Positions 48,115 to 59,092 of a DNA stretch of 64,000 nt are shown here, piece by piece (positions within the stretch are counted from its first letter, which is position 1; the number at the start of each line of letters is the position of its first letter). The notes under the pieces are model-generated. The model was given only the letters and a program-made list of their open reading frames with translations, was not told the origin of the DNA and searched no databases. This stretch comes from Chenopodium formosanum. Its lineage: Eukaryota; Streptophyta; Magnoliopsida; Caryophyllales; Amaranthaceae. The stretch spans positions 4,097,001 through 4,161,000 of the forward strand of contig CM044873.1 of NCBI GenBank assembly GCA_024500155.1, read 5' to 3'. Both the position numbers and the translations under genes were made by a program.

Positions 48115-51100
48115 TTACAAGGGCAATAGTAAGACGGGGCAGGGAATAAACTCTGCCAGGAGATTTGCATCAACATGCTTGGAATGTATTGCTTCCATGC
48201 TTAAAACAACCAAATCTAAACTCAGATCATCAGCAACTTCCCCAATTATGGCTGTAGGTTTACTTCCTTCCCCGAGTTTCTCTAGCAATTTAAATTCCTG
48301 AAACCCACCTGTCATTGAATTGAAAAAACTCAATAACTAAAAACAATAAGAAGGGTGCACATATGACATGGATGTCTGATTCAGCTAGCACTGGCAGAAC
48401 ATCCACAGATTGATGACCCCTGCCTTTAGTAATGGTTGGTTTGGATAATGATAAGCGAAGTATAAATAGCTTGTCTCTACATAAAAAACATAATGCAAGG
48501 GACTTGCTGGATCAAATACATGATTATATCTAGCAATAACATGTGCTCAAGTAGTGAAACAAACTACAATGCTTAGACTCTTCAATTGGATTTAAAACCT
48601 AGAGAGCAAGCAACACTTGACATTTCAAATAATAATATCCCAAAAAGATGGAATCACTAGGGGGAAAGAAAAAAAAAAAAAAAAACAAATTTCAGCCCTC
48701 CAGATTCAAATCAGGCCCTCGTTCTTATCCCTAAGTCCAAGTTTAACCCAGATCAAACATGCATAGAATGAATGGTTTTATTCTTCATCCCTCACTTCAT
48801 CCACCTAACCTCAATTTGAGCAACCACAGTAGAAAAGACAAGCAAAGTGTGGGATGGGTATTGAGCAAAGGGAGGAAGGATAGATCTGCATACCTTCAGA
48901 TAAATGCCAGCGAATGCTGCCCAACTGCGTTTCATGCTCAGGATGCGACTCTTTCGACTTGTCATCAATAACTGCAATGAGCATAAAGTTCTAATAGCCA
49001 GTAATCTAGCACTAGAAAAAGCCTTTGATGAAGAAAATTGTTACTACAGCTCAGCCATACATTATTAAGTATTACAATTGCATAAAACACCACCACCACC
49101 ACCAGCACAATTCATAAGTGACAACTTCGCATCAAGTTCATTTAAGTGGAGGTGTAAAATATGCAGCTTTACTGCCTTACCATATTTTTAGAGTAGCAGA
49201 GTCCCAAGTTTTGATTCTATAATGCAGCATATATATATTGAGCAAAGGTATGGTCAGAATACATACCTACAACTGTTATGTCTGCTCCATACTTTTTTGC
49301 CAAAGCAGCAGTAGTTGCAGCAGCCTGGCAATAAATTGATTGACGGATGTAGGAAAATGACACAAGTCAAACTTTCCATATTATGAACAGAATAAATATT
49401 ACTTTGAGTGTAATTAAGCTGTAGGTAAAAAAAAAAACGTTCTAATGGCATAAATTGTATAAGGATATAGCTCATGCATCCATGTAATCAAGATAAGTAT
49501 TATTTATGTGAGAGACAAGTTGCGCAGTTATAAGGAGAGAGGATTCAGGAGAAATTTCTCAAATCATGGATCATGAAAAATATATTAAGATGCCATCAAA
49601 ACATTTATCATGAATGTAATTGCTCTATATATTACTAAACATATAAAATGATGCCATCAAAACATTTATCATGAAATATTCATTCATTAATATTACACTA
49701 CAAGGTTAGAAGATTGCCATAGTGGATAAAATATAACATGACCTATATCTCTAGAGTCACTGGCTTATTATGATACCTGTCTTGTTCCCTCTGAGAGATA
49801 CGGATTTCTATCAGTGATGGGCAGAAGCAAATGTTTGAATTGAGTAAAGGCGTCCACAGCAACATTGACTTCAGATTCTTGAGCCTTAACCTTAACTGAG
49901 AACATCCATCACAGTGGTATTAATTCAAAATCCCTGCACATTATTATCAGTAGTCTACAAAAAATTGACTGTATAGTTATCAGCAAAGTTAGAAGCCTTT
50001 ATGATACTTTCCCTTTTGTCTTTAATTATATCATGGGCTGCTCATTTATTATTATAATTTCTCTGTGTAAGTTTCTTTGCATACAGAATTACAGATATTA
50101 TAATGTAGGTTGCACAGTTGTAGCAATTAAACATATTGGTTACAAACAACAAGAACAGCGTACATGTAATAATTTGATACGAAGTATATACAAATAAAAA
50201 ATGCTCTACTGTAGCAGGTTTCATAATTAAATCACAGATGACTTTTAACTAATGACTCTTCTAACTAGCGGCTCTATCATGGGGAGACAACATAAAAACA
50301 CATTAATACATTCTTGTCAATTTATTTCTATCTTAGTCCTCATCACCAAACTATAGATGTTACCAAAAAAAAAAAACAAAAAAAAAAACAAAAAATAATT
50401 CAGGATCTCCTACAAGATGCTTCACTCTTAAATCAGATACTTCTCTTTCAAGATTCCTTCTCTTTTGCTGCCAAATTGAATCTATTTATGTGAATCTGTA
50501 TAAACGCACAACCTTTCTAAAACATATGCAGAATTTTCTCTTCAAGGGCACCTTCTAGAAACTTGAAGCATACATTCTCTATGGAAGCTACTTAAAATAT
50601 CTAAAAAGGCTAAAACAGGTACTGAAAAACATTATCTACACCCGGTCTTCAATGTCCACAGACTACTGAGCTATCTTTCAGCACTCAGCAGGTATAGTCT
50701 TTTATAAAAAATGTATTGCCAGAATTAATATCAGACTCCCAGCTGTGAACCTAGAATTACTTCAGATCCAATTTCCAAACCTCCTCACAAAGAGGTTACA
50801 TTCCTCAAAATTTCAATATGTTAATGTGATACAAAAACCTACCAATCCAATCCTCATAAGTAAATCTACAGAGAGAGTGGATCATATACCATCACTGAAT
50901 TCCAGAGTAATTGAAGGGGCTAGAAACATCAACTACTGATTAACCAAGCAACCGATAACATATCACACACAATAGAAAAAAAAAAAAATTAAAAAAAAAA
51001 AAAAGGGCCATGTAACAACCAGTGAAGTAAGGAGGGTAGCTTCATCAAACAAGTACTGTCAAACATCCTCTACACTTTCAATTTGATTCTAAGCAATATG

Positions 51101-52072
51101 CACAAGTACAATCAATATTGAACTCAAAGCCAAAGTGTTTTCTTGGAATAGAATAGGGGAACAATTTCATCTTAAGGTTTGATCATATTATTACTGACTC
51201 AAAGTCATAGTCATTCACCCGAGAAGACAATTTTGGTAATCCACCCGGTTTCCTTTCCTAATTAAAATCACAGCCATTATCACTTCAGTTCAAAAGCTCA
51301 TCACATAAAGGTTATATTCCTCAAGCTACCAAATTAATCTAATTAGTGGTGAATTGAAATAAAAATGCTAATACAATCCACACCACCATAATACATGGAG
51401 CACTTCGTCCTCCGATCACACCAGCAATATGCCTAGGTAATCGATGAAAAAATGACCCGACAATGACGACCAAAACTACCAAGCTATTGATATTAAAGCC
51501 ACAAGTTGTTAAGTGGAATTAAAAAAAAAACTTCATCATTCCTCACATTTATTGGCAGAACCCTTAAAAATCATGCAGATTACTAGTATAGAGTTTTACA
51601 AATAAGATACTTGTATATTACTAGTTGAGAATTAGATTCTCTAATTACAAATCAAGTTACTTGAGTATCATCATAACCTAACTAGAACTTCCTAGTAATT
51701 AATCGATCAAATGGCGAAATTTAACAAATTCAAATTTCATAAACAATAAGACATTTATAAAATTACCGAATATCTTGCAATTGAAACCTACATTAATCAA
51801 GAGAAATCCTAATTGCGAGCAGATTTTAAGACAATAAATTGATAATCATAGCAAATTACGAAATCACAAAGAAATTAGGTTGAATAAATTGAAAAATTAC
51901 CGGAATGAGCGAGTCTAGTTGGAGAAGAGAAGCAACAGAGATTGGGGTTTTTGAAATTGGAAGATGGGGAAAGTAAAAGAGATAGAGAAGAAGGGGAAGT
52001 TTTGAATGGAGTCCTGGGAATGGTAAAGGGTTCGATTGGAGGAGCGACGACCATGGAGTGAAGAGACGCCAT
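48115..52072 (-). CDS. Plastid-targeted universal stress protein-like (USP/HUP fold), 5 exons
   Basis: USP-like proteins have an adenine-nucleotide alpha-hydrolase-like fold and are linked to stress responses; the exact role of this plant subgroup is unknown to me. Exons (minus): 52072-51901, 49895-49777, 49324-49267, 48971-48894 and 48308-48115. All are GT-AG with consistent phases, giving 206 residues. Residues 1 to about 55 are Ser/Pro-rich without acids until late, like a chloroplast transit peptide. The body starts FKHLLLPITDRN (beta-1), continues ALAKKYGADITVVVIDDKSK, then TAIIGEVADDLSLDLVVLSM, and ends AEFIPCPVLLLPL. The last exon acceptor could shift slightly (GGTGGGTTTCAG), which would remove a Gly. 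Intron 1 is about 2 kb without another gene. Confidence 0.88.
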
Positions 52073-53361
52073 TAGAGACGAAGTAAGGTTTGAGAAGAGA
52101 GAGAAAATAGATTATGGTAAACTCTGGATGTTGCGGTGGGTCGAGAAAGACCAAAAAGGCTCTAGTTAATGATGGTTTTGTCACTGCCCAGATAAAATAC
52201 AGAGTTGATCTAAAACAGTGGGAGTGTGGGACTGTTCCCTTGTCAAGTCCTCCCTCCGTCCCCGAAAGAACGACCTATTTTGGTTGATTTTGCGGGTATT
52301 AATAAAATTAAATAAAAAAAAGTTAAAATACATTGGAAAGATAAATTTACAGAGGGTTTATAAAAAAGTACTCCGTACTAGAGAGAGATAGTAATAAATG
52401 TACATGGAAAAACAAAATTTTATATGGGGAAGCTAATTTTGCACAAATACTTATTGCAAATTGGTTGGTATCTTAATGCTAATAGGTCATTCTTTTTGGG
52501 ACTAAAATTAGGCCAAATGGGTCATTCTTGGGGGACGGAGGGAGTACTCCGTAATTTCTTGGGTCTACCCGTCTAATCCGTAATGGTATCGTGATACAAC
52601 GGCGTGTTTCATTCATCTAATTTTCACTCATTAGATCTTATTAGATGTAATTTAAAATTTGATAAACATTTATCAAAATTTATTTTCTCCTACACTCATC
52701 TAATAAAGACAATATGAATTTAACTGAATTTACTGGACCTAAAGTAAGTAAAATTTGGTGAATTAAACAAATGCTTGGTTCATTGGTTGGTTTACTTCAC
52801 CTTATTTTCACCAAACTATAAGGTGAATAAAACATGCACTCGGTTCGCCTTATCATTATTATTCTTGAATGTATTGAAGTTAATCTTTATTAATTCCATG
52901 TATGTATTGTATTCTTCAAAATTACAGAGAAATAAAAATTTATAGTAAGAATTTACATGCCCTATATACAATTTATTTATAGGGGCAAAAAGGGCATAAT
53001 TTGGGTATAACCGCAAATGGAGCGGCTCTTTTTAACCCTAATTTACCTACGTGATTAAGGGGGAAAACTTTAAGAGGTACTAAATAAAACATTTTTTAAA
53101 AAAAGAAAACTGCAGCAGAATTAAATTAAATCAAGTTCCATCAAAAATCATATGACTATGGGGAAAAGGTCCAAAACAAACACACTCATCACATCCCCTA
53201 GAATCCTAGTAGATAAAGTATTTCCAACTCGTTTTACATGAGAACATTTACAGAAATCAAAAGACAAAGAAATTACTTTACTAATTACGCCTCAATTAAT
53301 TTCCGTGATAAACAAATTTCGTTTATCATAGAACAAAACAAGTACTCCGTATTAAAACTTA
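52073..53361. other. Upstream region of the USP-like gene and intergenic spacer
   Basis: Contains the Stowaway-like MITE at 52248-52545 and several TACTCCGTA motifs (about 52372, 52544, 53342). No protein-coding gene is supported. Confidence 0.45.
52248..52545. mobile_element. Stowaway-like MITE
   Basis: Left end TCCTCCCTCCGTCCCCGAAA; right end, reverse-complemented, TACTCCCTCCGTCCCCCAAG. Both continue into ACGACCTATTTTGG or ATGACCCATTTGG. CTCCCTCCGT is the classic Stowaway terminus. About 300 bases with no coding capacity. Confidence 0.8.
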
Positions 53362-54378
53362 CTAGATGAAAGCCCGTGCGATGCACGGTTTTTTCATACA
53401 TTTTTTTTACAGGTGTTTTTTTCATATATAAATCTCAAGAAAAGTTATCTTTCTAAGTTAAACAATACGGAGTATAATTTAATTACTATTGTCTATCAAA
53501 TAGGATAATTTTTATTATTTTTATGTAAAAATGTGGCTTTATCTGTTGATGTATCTCAAGAAAAGATAATTTTCTTACTTAAACCATATAATATTTTAAT
53601 GATAGTAATTTATAATGTGACCTTATCGGTTTATGTTAGTTAAGTGGCAATATTAAATCTTATAATACTAAAATAAAATATAATGAATCACTGATTGTGT
53701 CCGTTATTGAGTTCTAAACCAAGAATTTTATGTTGTTTTAACTTCTGAAATACGCTTCTTTGCATATAAATATTGTTGGTACTTGGGATTCCCATAAAAT
53801 TTTATGTTTTTTCTAAATTTAAAGTACTGATAAATTATTAGCATTGAATATGATAAAATAATTTCAATTTTAGATTAGATAAAATAATAATGTAATAAGA
53901 AAAGTGATATTATTTACAAAAAAAAAAGTGATATAAAAAATATAAATTACAAATAATCTAATAAAAAAAATATAAACTACGTTCTATAAAAAAAATAGTA
54001 AAAAAATAAAAATAAAATAAAAATTCAATTTTGGATTAGCTAAAAAAACTAATAAATCATTAAAATAAAAAATAATCCTTTCTTTTTATCTTGCAAATAA
54101 GAAAAAGTATGCGCTTATCATTTATCATTTATTCTATTAACAAATAAAATATAGGGAAATTCTCTTTGGTGAACTCCAACCTTTTGGTTTTATAAGTGGT
54201 AAACATTCTTAAATTTTATTATCAATGGTAAACCTCAATTTGTTATATTAAGTCAACTATAACATTAATGACAGATTTTAACTAGATATAACAAATTGAG
54301 GTTTACCTTTTCTTATGTGGCGCTTCCAATGCTATCAAAAAATGCCTACTTTATTTATATATATTAGATTAGATTAGA
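53362..54378 (-). mobile_element. Non-autonomous Helitron-like element
   Basis: On the minus strand the 3' end is a GC hairpin CCGTGCATCGCACGG, then eight bases, then CTAG, followed by host T. The 5' end is TCTAATCTAATCTAATATAT preceded by host A. TC...hairpin...CTAG between A and T is the expected structure of a plant Helitron. About 1,017 bases, very AT-rich, no Rep/helicase, so non-autonomous. The 3' end is strongly supported; the 5' end depends on the TC choice within a TCTAA repeat. Confidence 0.65.
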
Positions 54379-54585
54379 TTTTTATTAAATTGATTTACCA
54401 ATTAAGATCCGATGCTGCCCCAATTAATCACCATGAAGTAGCAATCAAACCTTTCCCTCAAGTAGCGGTTTTATTCGTTTTCCCGGATAAACATATCACA
54501 CAGATAAAACTTTTCTCCTAAGCTACACCGAATTTTATTGTGTAAAATTAAAGGTTACTCCGTAATAATACTATCCCCGGTTGAA

Positions 54586-56463
54586 ATGCCCCTGAAACGG
54601 GAGTATGACGGCAACAACGCCGCCGTTTCGCCGGAAGATGACCAAATGATTACCTTATCTCTCCATTCTTTCGGCGAATCCGATGACGATAATCATGGCG
54701 TCACTATTCAAATAATCGAGGTACTGAATTCTCACTCATCATCTCATTTTGTTATTGCTACCAAAAATTTGAAAATTTTACTCTGATTATTGTTTTATGT
54801 TATATTCGTAGAATATGAAAGAAGAGTATGGTATGTTTGTATGGCCGTGTAGTGTTGTTCTTGCTGAATATGTTTGGCAACAACGATCCCGTTTTTCTGG
54901 AACTTCGGTTACTGAGGTAATTTCTTATGCAAATTTGACTTATACTAATCACAAATATACAACCATGTCTTCAATTGTGTAATTTATGCTATATACTCTT
55001 GAAGTTATTTATCGCGCATGTATTAAGAACTTGTTAATTAATTGTTTGATAGTATCTAATGCGGTTTTTTTTAATCATATAATGACACATTGTGCAAGTA
55101 ATATTACATTGATATTGTGAGTGATTAAGAAAAATTAGTCGAGTTGTGGGTATTTTAACTATTTTTCCAAGCTAGGGAGAAGGGTATTATGTGCTGAATT
55201 GGGTTATTTGGGGATGTGGGTGCAGCTGGGTGCTGGAACCTCCTTACCTGGATTGGTGGCGGCGAAAGCGGGGGCAAATGTCACTTTGACAGACGATTCT
55301 AGAAGAGTGGAGGTTAAGGATTTTTCTCTTTTAGCCTAATCAAAGTAACTTATTGTTACATACAGCTGTATGATGATTTAATTTTATGAGTTGTTTGATG
55401 TTAATTAATATTTCACAACTACATGGGTTAATTGCTGTACTGCAGGTGCTGGAGAACATTAGGAGAGTTTGTGACTTAAATAAGCTGAGCTGTAAGGTAA
55501 TGTCTGACCCCTGTATTATTTTGCTTCACCGAAAATTTTTGGATAAGTTCCCGAAAGCCTGAAATTGTTGCATGCATTTTGGTTTAGTTTGTGTTGTATT
55601 GATTATATAAATAATATGGTTAAAGCAACAAATAGGAAGGAAATAAATCTGGCCAGAAACTCCAAGGGGTTATAGTTATAATGCTACAAATCATTTCTTT
55701 GCGAGTGTGATTAAATTTTACAGTACTTGCATATGTCTAGAGAACATTCAGTTTTGTAAAAGGAGGAATTTCTCTTGCAATTTAATGCTTTATGTGGAAA
55801 GGAAGGGTTCTGCTTATTTGAATGACCGGCATAAAGCCATAAAGATAAATTCTCTTCCCCATTTACTATGTTCATTGACTATTCGATTTCATCACTTTCT
55901 TACCCGTTCAAAATTCACATATCTTTGCCTGCTAACCTACTCTTGATGCAGGTAAAGGGACTCACATGGGGAATCTGGGATGCACAGATATTCGATTTGC
56001 ATCCCCAAATATTACTTGGAGCTGATGTATTGTATGATACCAGTGGTATGAGAAACCAAGGCTTTTGTTTTTTGTGCCTTTAATCTTTATACAGGTAAAA
56101 GCTAACACTGATACTATACCTGTTTCATTTAAGCTAGCCTTTGATGATCTCTTCAGCACTGTCGCATTCTTGCTTCAAAGTACTCCAGGATCAGTTTTTA
56201 TAACAACTTATCATAACCGAAGGTTTGTATTTATTTATACTGCCGTATATTATCCACAAAATACCTATACAGTTTTTGTTTTGGCCCATCTTTCTAATTC
56301 TTATGTATATGCAGCGGACATCATCTTATAGAATTCTTGATGGTTAAGTGGGGTTTAAAATGTATAAAACTCTTGGATGCCTTCTCATTTATGCCATCTG
56401 ATAAAGCATCTGGACTTAGTGGTAATATTCAACTAGCTGAAATTGTTTCTATTAGCCAACAGG
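54586..56463 (+). CDS. METTL23: METTL23-like methyltransferase, at least 7 exons (3' end unresolved)
   Basis: METTL23 belongs to family 16 class I SAM-dependent methyltransferases that modify proteins. Exons: 54586-54720, 54812-54916, 55226-55312, 55446-55496, 55952-56045, 56138-56222 and 56315 onward. Every junction is GT-AG and in phase. Key blocks: YGMFVWPCSVVLAEYVW (typical of this family), LGAGTSLPGLVAAKAGANVT (SAM motif I, from residue 81), ILLGADVLYD (motif II region), and SVFITTYHNR followed by SGHHLIEFLMVKWGLKC. It ends near GNIQLAEIVSISQQ. A strong donor GTAAGT follows at 56464. If used, a candidate last exon at 56670 adds three codons and stops at 56680; if not, the frame stays open to 56708. 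The gene converges with the peroxidase copy downstream. Confidence 0.88.
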
Positions 56464-56708
56464 GTAAGTTGTTTCTGACTTATATGTCTTGTCAGATATG
56501 GATCTTTCATGTTTTACATGAATATATAATTTTATTAGATGGCTCTCTTTGTTACAGTGACGTCTTCCTCCAAAGACGGCTAATTATCAATTGCTTTCAT
56601 CTTTGCTGTGGGGTTGTAGTCTTCAAAATACCTCAGATTAAATGCTGCTGTCATTGTCTGATACAGCAGTCCTGGGCTAAGGCTGACAATTCCAAACAAA
56701 TGAACTGA

Positions 56709-57534
56709 TATGCTCAGCCAAAAAATATAGAAAACAATGAATTGATATCCAGTTTAGTAAAGCATTTCACTGCAGAAAAAGTTATACATCTCCCTGGAAT
56801 AGTATGCAAGACACTGTCTTCAGGGTGCCAAAATTCAAGTTTTGAGGTGTAAGTTGCTGCTTTTTAAGGAATATATGGCAACTTCTGTTGAACTTGATTT
56901 TCTGTGAATGTTGAATAATTGTCTTAAAGTTTCTTACAAATGTTAGCCAGATAGAATTGTCTCGCCACAGGTTTTTTTTGCCATGTGGAAGCCTGTTAAA
57001 ACGAGAGGCTTTATCATTTTAAGCCTGACTAGTTCATCTAGGTGGAATTAGAACCCCTGTGACTAACAACTCTTTTGAGAAATTGTATTGTCCAAATATA
57101 TATGACACACATTTGAACTCCTTACTTTACTTGAAATGAGCAATTTATTGTCTTTCTTTGTTGTTAAAATTTTAAGGTGATTTGTAGCTAACCCATCACA
57201 ATAGACAATACTGCTATCTGCTTTGAAATACTGAAGCAAGTAGGATACACTTTATGCAAAGGACAATGCAGCGCACTGCCACACTTAATCAAGACCTCTA
57301 TTCCCTTGTCCAGGGATCTCAACAAATAACCTTTTAGTTGATTTTCTTCAGAAAGGATGTTTTTAAGTTGGACCTTCTGTAGAAATTCATCCTAGTATGA
57401 CTTTATGAAATAGGGAATAAATGGCTCACACACAGCAAACTAAGGCAATCCATTATGCTTGATTGCCTTGACTAAACTTTTCTAATGGTCTACATTGTAG
57501 TATTTAACTTAGATATCCCGAAGGTCAATTTGGC
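56709..57534. other. Convergent intergenic region
   Basis: Lies between the 3' ends of the METTL23-like gene (plus) and the first peroxidase copy (minus). No gene or distinct repeat seen; it should hold both 3' UTRs. Confidence 0.45.
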
Positions 57535-59018
57535 TCAATTGACCACCCGGCAATTCTTTCGTACTTCCTGCCCTCCTGTGATGCTGCTCATCTTGATCAT
57601 AGACTTAGCAAATGCCTCATAGAAAGCTTTCTTGGAACCAGCATATTGGTAAACCAATTTTTTGGTGCTTGGAGAAGTGAGCAAGGCTTGGTCTGAAGAA
57701 AACAGGCTCTTTCCTTGAAGAATTAGCTTGTAATACGTGTTGTCAAACATTGTTGGGGAAGGGTCCATGTTGGAACCAGCATTTTTCACTTGACTGTGTG
57801 CAGGGCACACTCTTTTTAAGCTGGCAGCAAAGGAAGGATTGATTGAGGGGTCAACGTCATGAGTTGTGTCAAAGTTGTGCAACCGGTTTTGGAATGACGA
57901 GCAGTGGGAGAATCCGAGACTGTGTCCACCTGCAGAATGAAGAAGGTTAGTTGAATTCTTTGTATCCTCACTGAATGTCTAGCATTGATGTAAGGAATTA
58001 GTTTACTCCTTCCCCTGTTGTTTTCTTTACCTGAAAGAGCTACTAAATCTCCGAGGTTTAGGCCTCTTTGAGAGAAACTTTGTTGGAGCTGAGATAAGTT
58101 GAATGTGGGTGCTGGAAGTTGTCTTGTTTCACTGGCAAGTGATGTTCTCCCATCTTTCCTTCCTTTAGGCACATACCAAGTGGGACCACCTGCCTGTAAA
58201 CATGAGAATGAAGCTAGTTCGTGAGAGAATTACAGATGCTGGAGAATCACTTTGATCAAGGATCATTTCTAAGGTTGTTAGGTATCTTTTAAAGCTATGA
58301 AATTAATTAGAAGATGTAGATGAAGGAAAATATATGTTAACTATAAGGAAAAAAAAAGAAAAAGAAAAGTGGGACAAGTTGGGTCATCACTGAAGACTAT
58401 GTTGTTGGGTCATTACTGAAGACTATGTTCTTTGGACTTGCAGCATTTGCTTTTTTCTGTTTTCTTAATTTCTACTGAAATGTGCTATAAAGCCTATGTG
58501 TACTATTTACTTACAAGGACTACTGCATCCCTTGCAGCTAAAGCCAATATGTCAGCACATGAGACAACTCACGAACATGCATCTTCTACCGCCTTTTTTG
58601 CATTGTCAATGACAAAAAAGGCATGCAGCGAAAGGTTTGGAGGGCCGGATTTCTCTACTTTGCTGTTCCCAAATTTGTCTAGCAGCACAGAAGCATCACA
58701 TCCCTTTAAAGGAGAAAAAGGAATTTTCCCATCAGTTGAACACATACAAACATAAAACTCACACATGATGACATAAAGTTAATGCTGGCAAAGTTTGGAG
58801 GGTGAGATTTATACCCTTATGAAGCAATCATGGAAATGCATGCGAAGCAGGGCAGCTGGGACTGTTTTATCTTCTGTGAATGCTTCCTTGACTACATTTG
58901 TGACGATATCCTCCACCGAAGGACATGTCTTATCATAGTAATTTGAGCTCAAAGCATCACCAAGGGAAAATACTGAGGAAATGAGAAGGGAGCTGAAGAC
59001 TGCAACTGCAATTGCCAT
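57535..59018 (-). pseudogene. PER64-like class III peroxidase copy with an in-frame TGA
   Basis: Class III peroxidases are secreted haem enzymes that oxidise phenolics with hydrogen peroxide; PER64 is known for lignification at the Casparian strip. Exons (minus): 59018-58815, 58703-58515, 58193-58031 and 57929-57535, in the classic four-exon layout. The first exon has a signal peptide and HFHDCF (distal His); exon 4 has GGHSLGFSHC (proximal His), SLFSSDQALL and KMSSITGGQE. Exon 2 contains TGA at 58569-58571, in the spot where the neighbouring paralogue reads GGA (DACPGVVSCADI becomes DACS-stop). Everything else is intact, so the inactivation is recent, or the base is a sequencing error or heterozygous site. 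The TGA also creates GTGAGT, a possible new splice donor. Confidence 0.88.
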
Positions 59019-59084
59019 GGTGCGATTCTCTGAACTGTTACTTTCTCTTAGTTTATTGTTGAAAGTGAAATGGGTACGAATGAG

Positions 59085-59092
59085 TATTTATA
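59085..59092 (-). promoter_or_regulatory. TATA box of the peroxidase copy at 57535-59018
   Basis: TATAAATA on the minus strand, 67 bases upstream of the ATG. The same box at a similar distance precedes the second copy. Farther upstream both copies share GACAGAATAACAGAGTTG (59148-59165 here). Confidence 0.6.
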
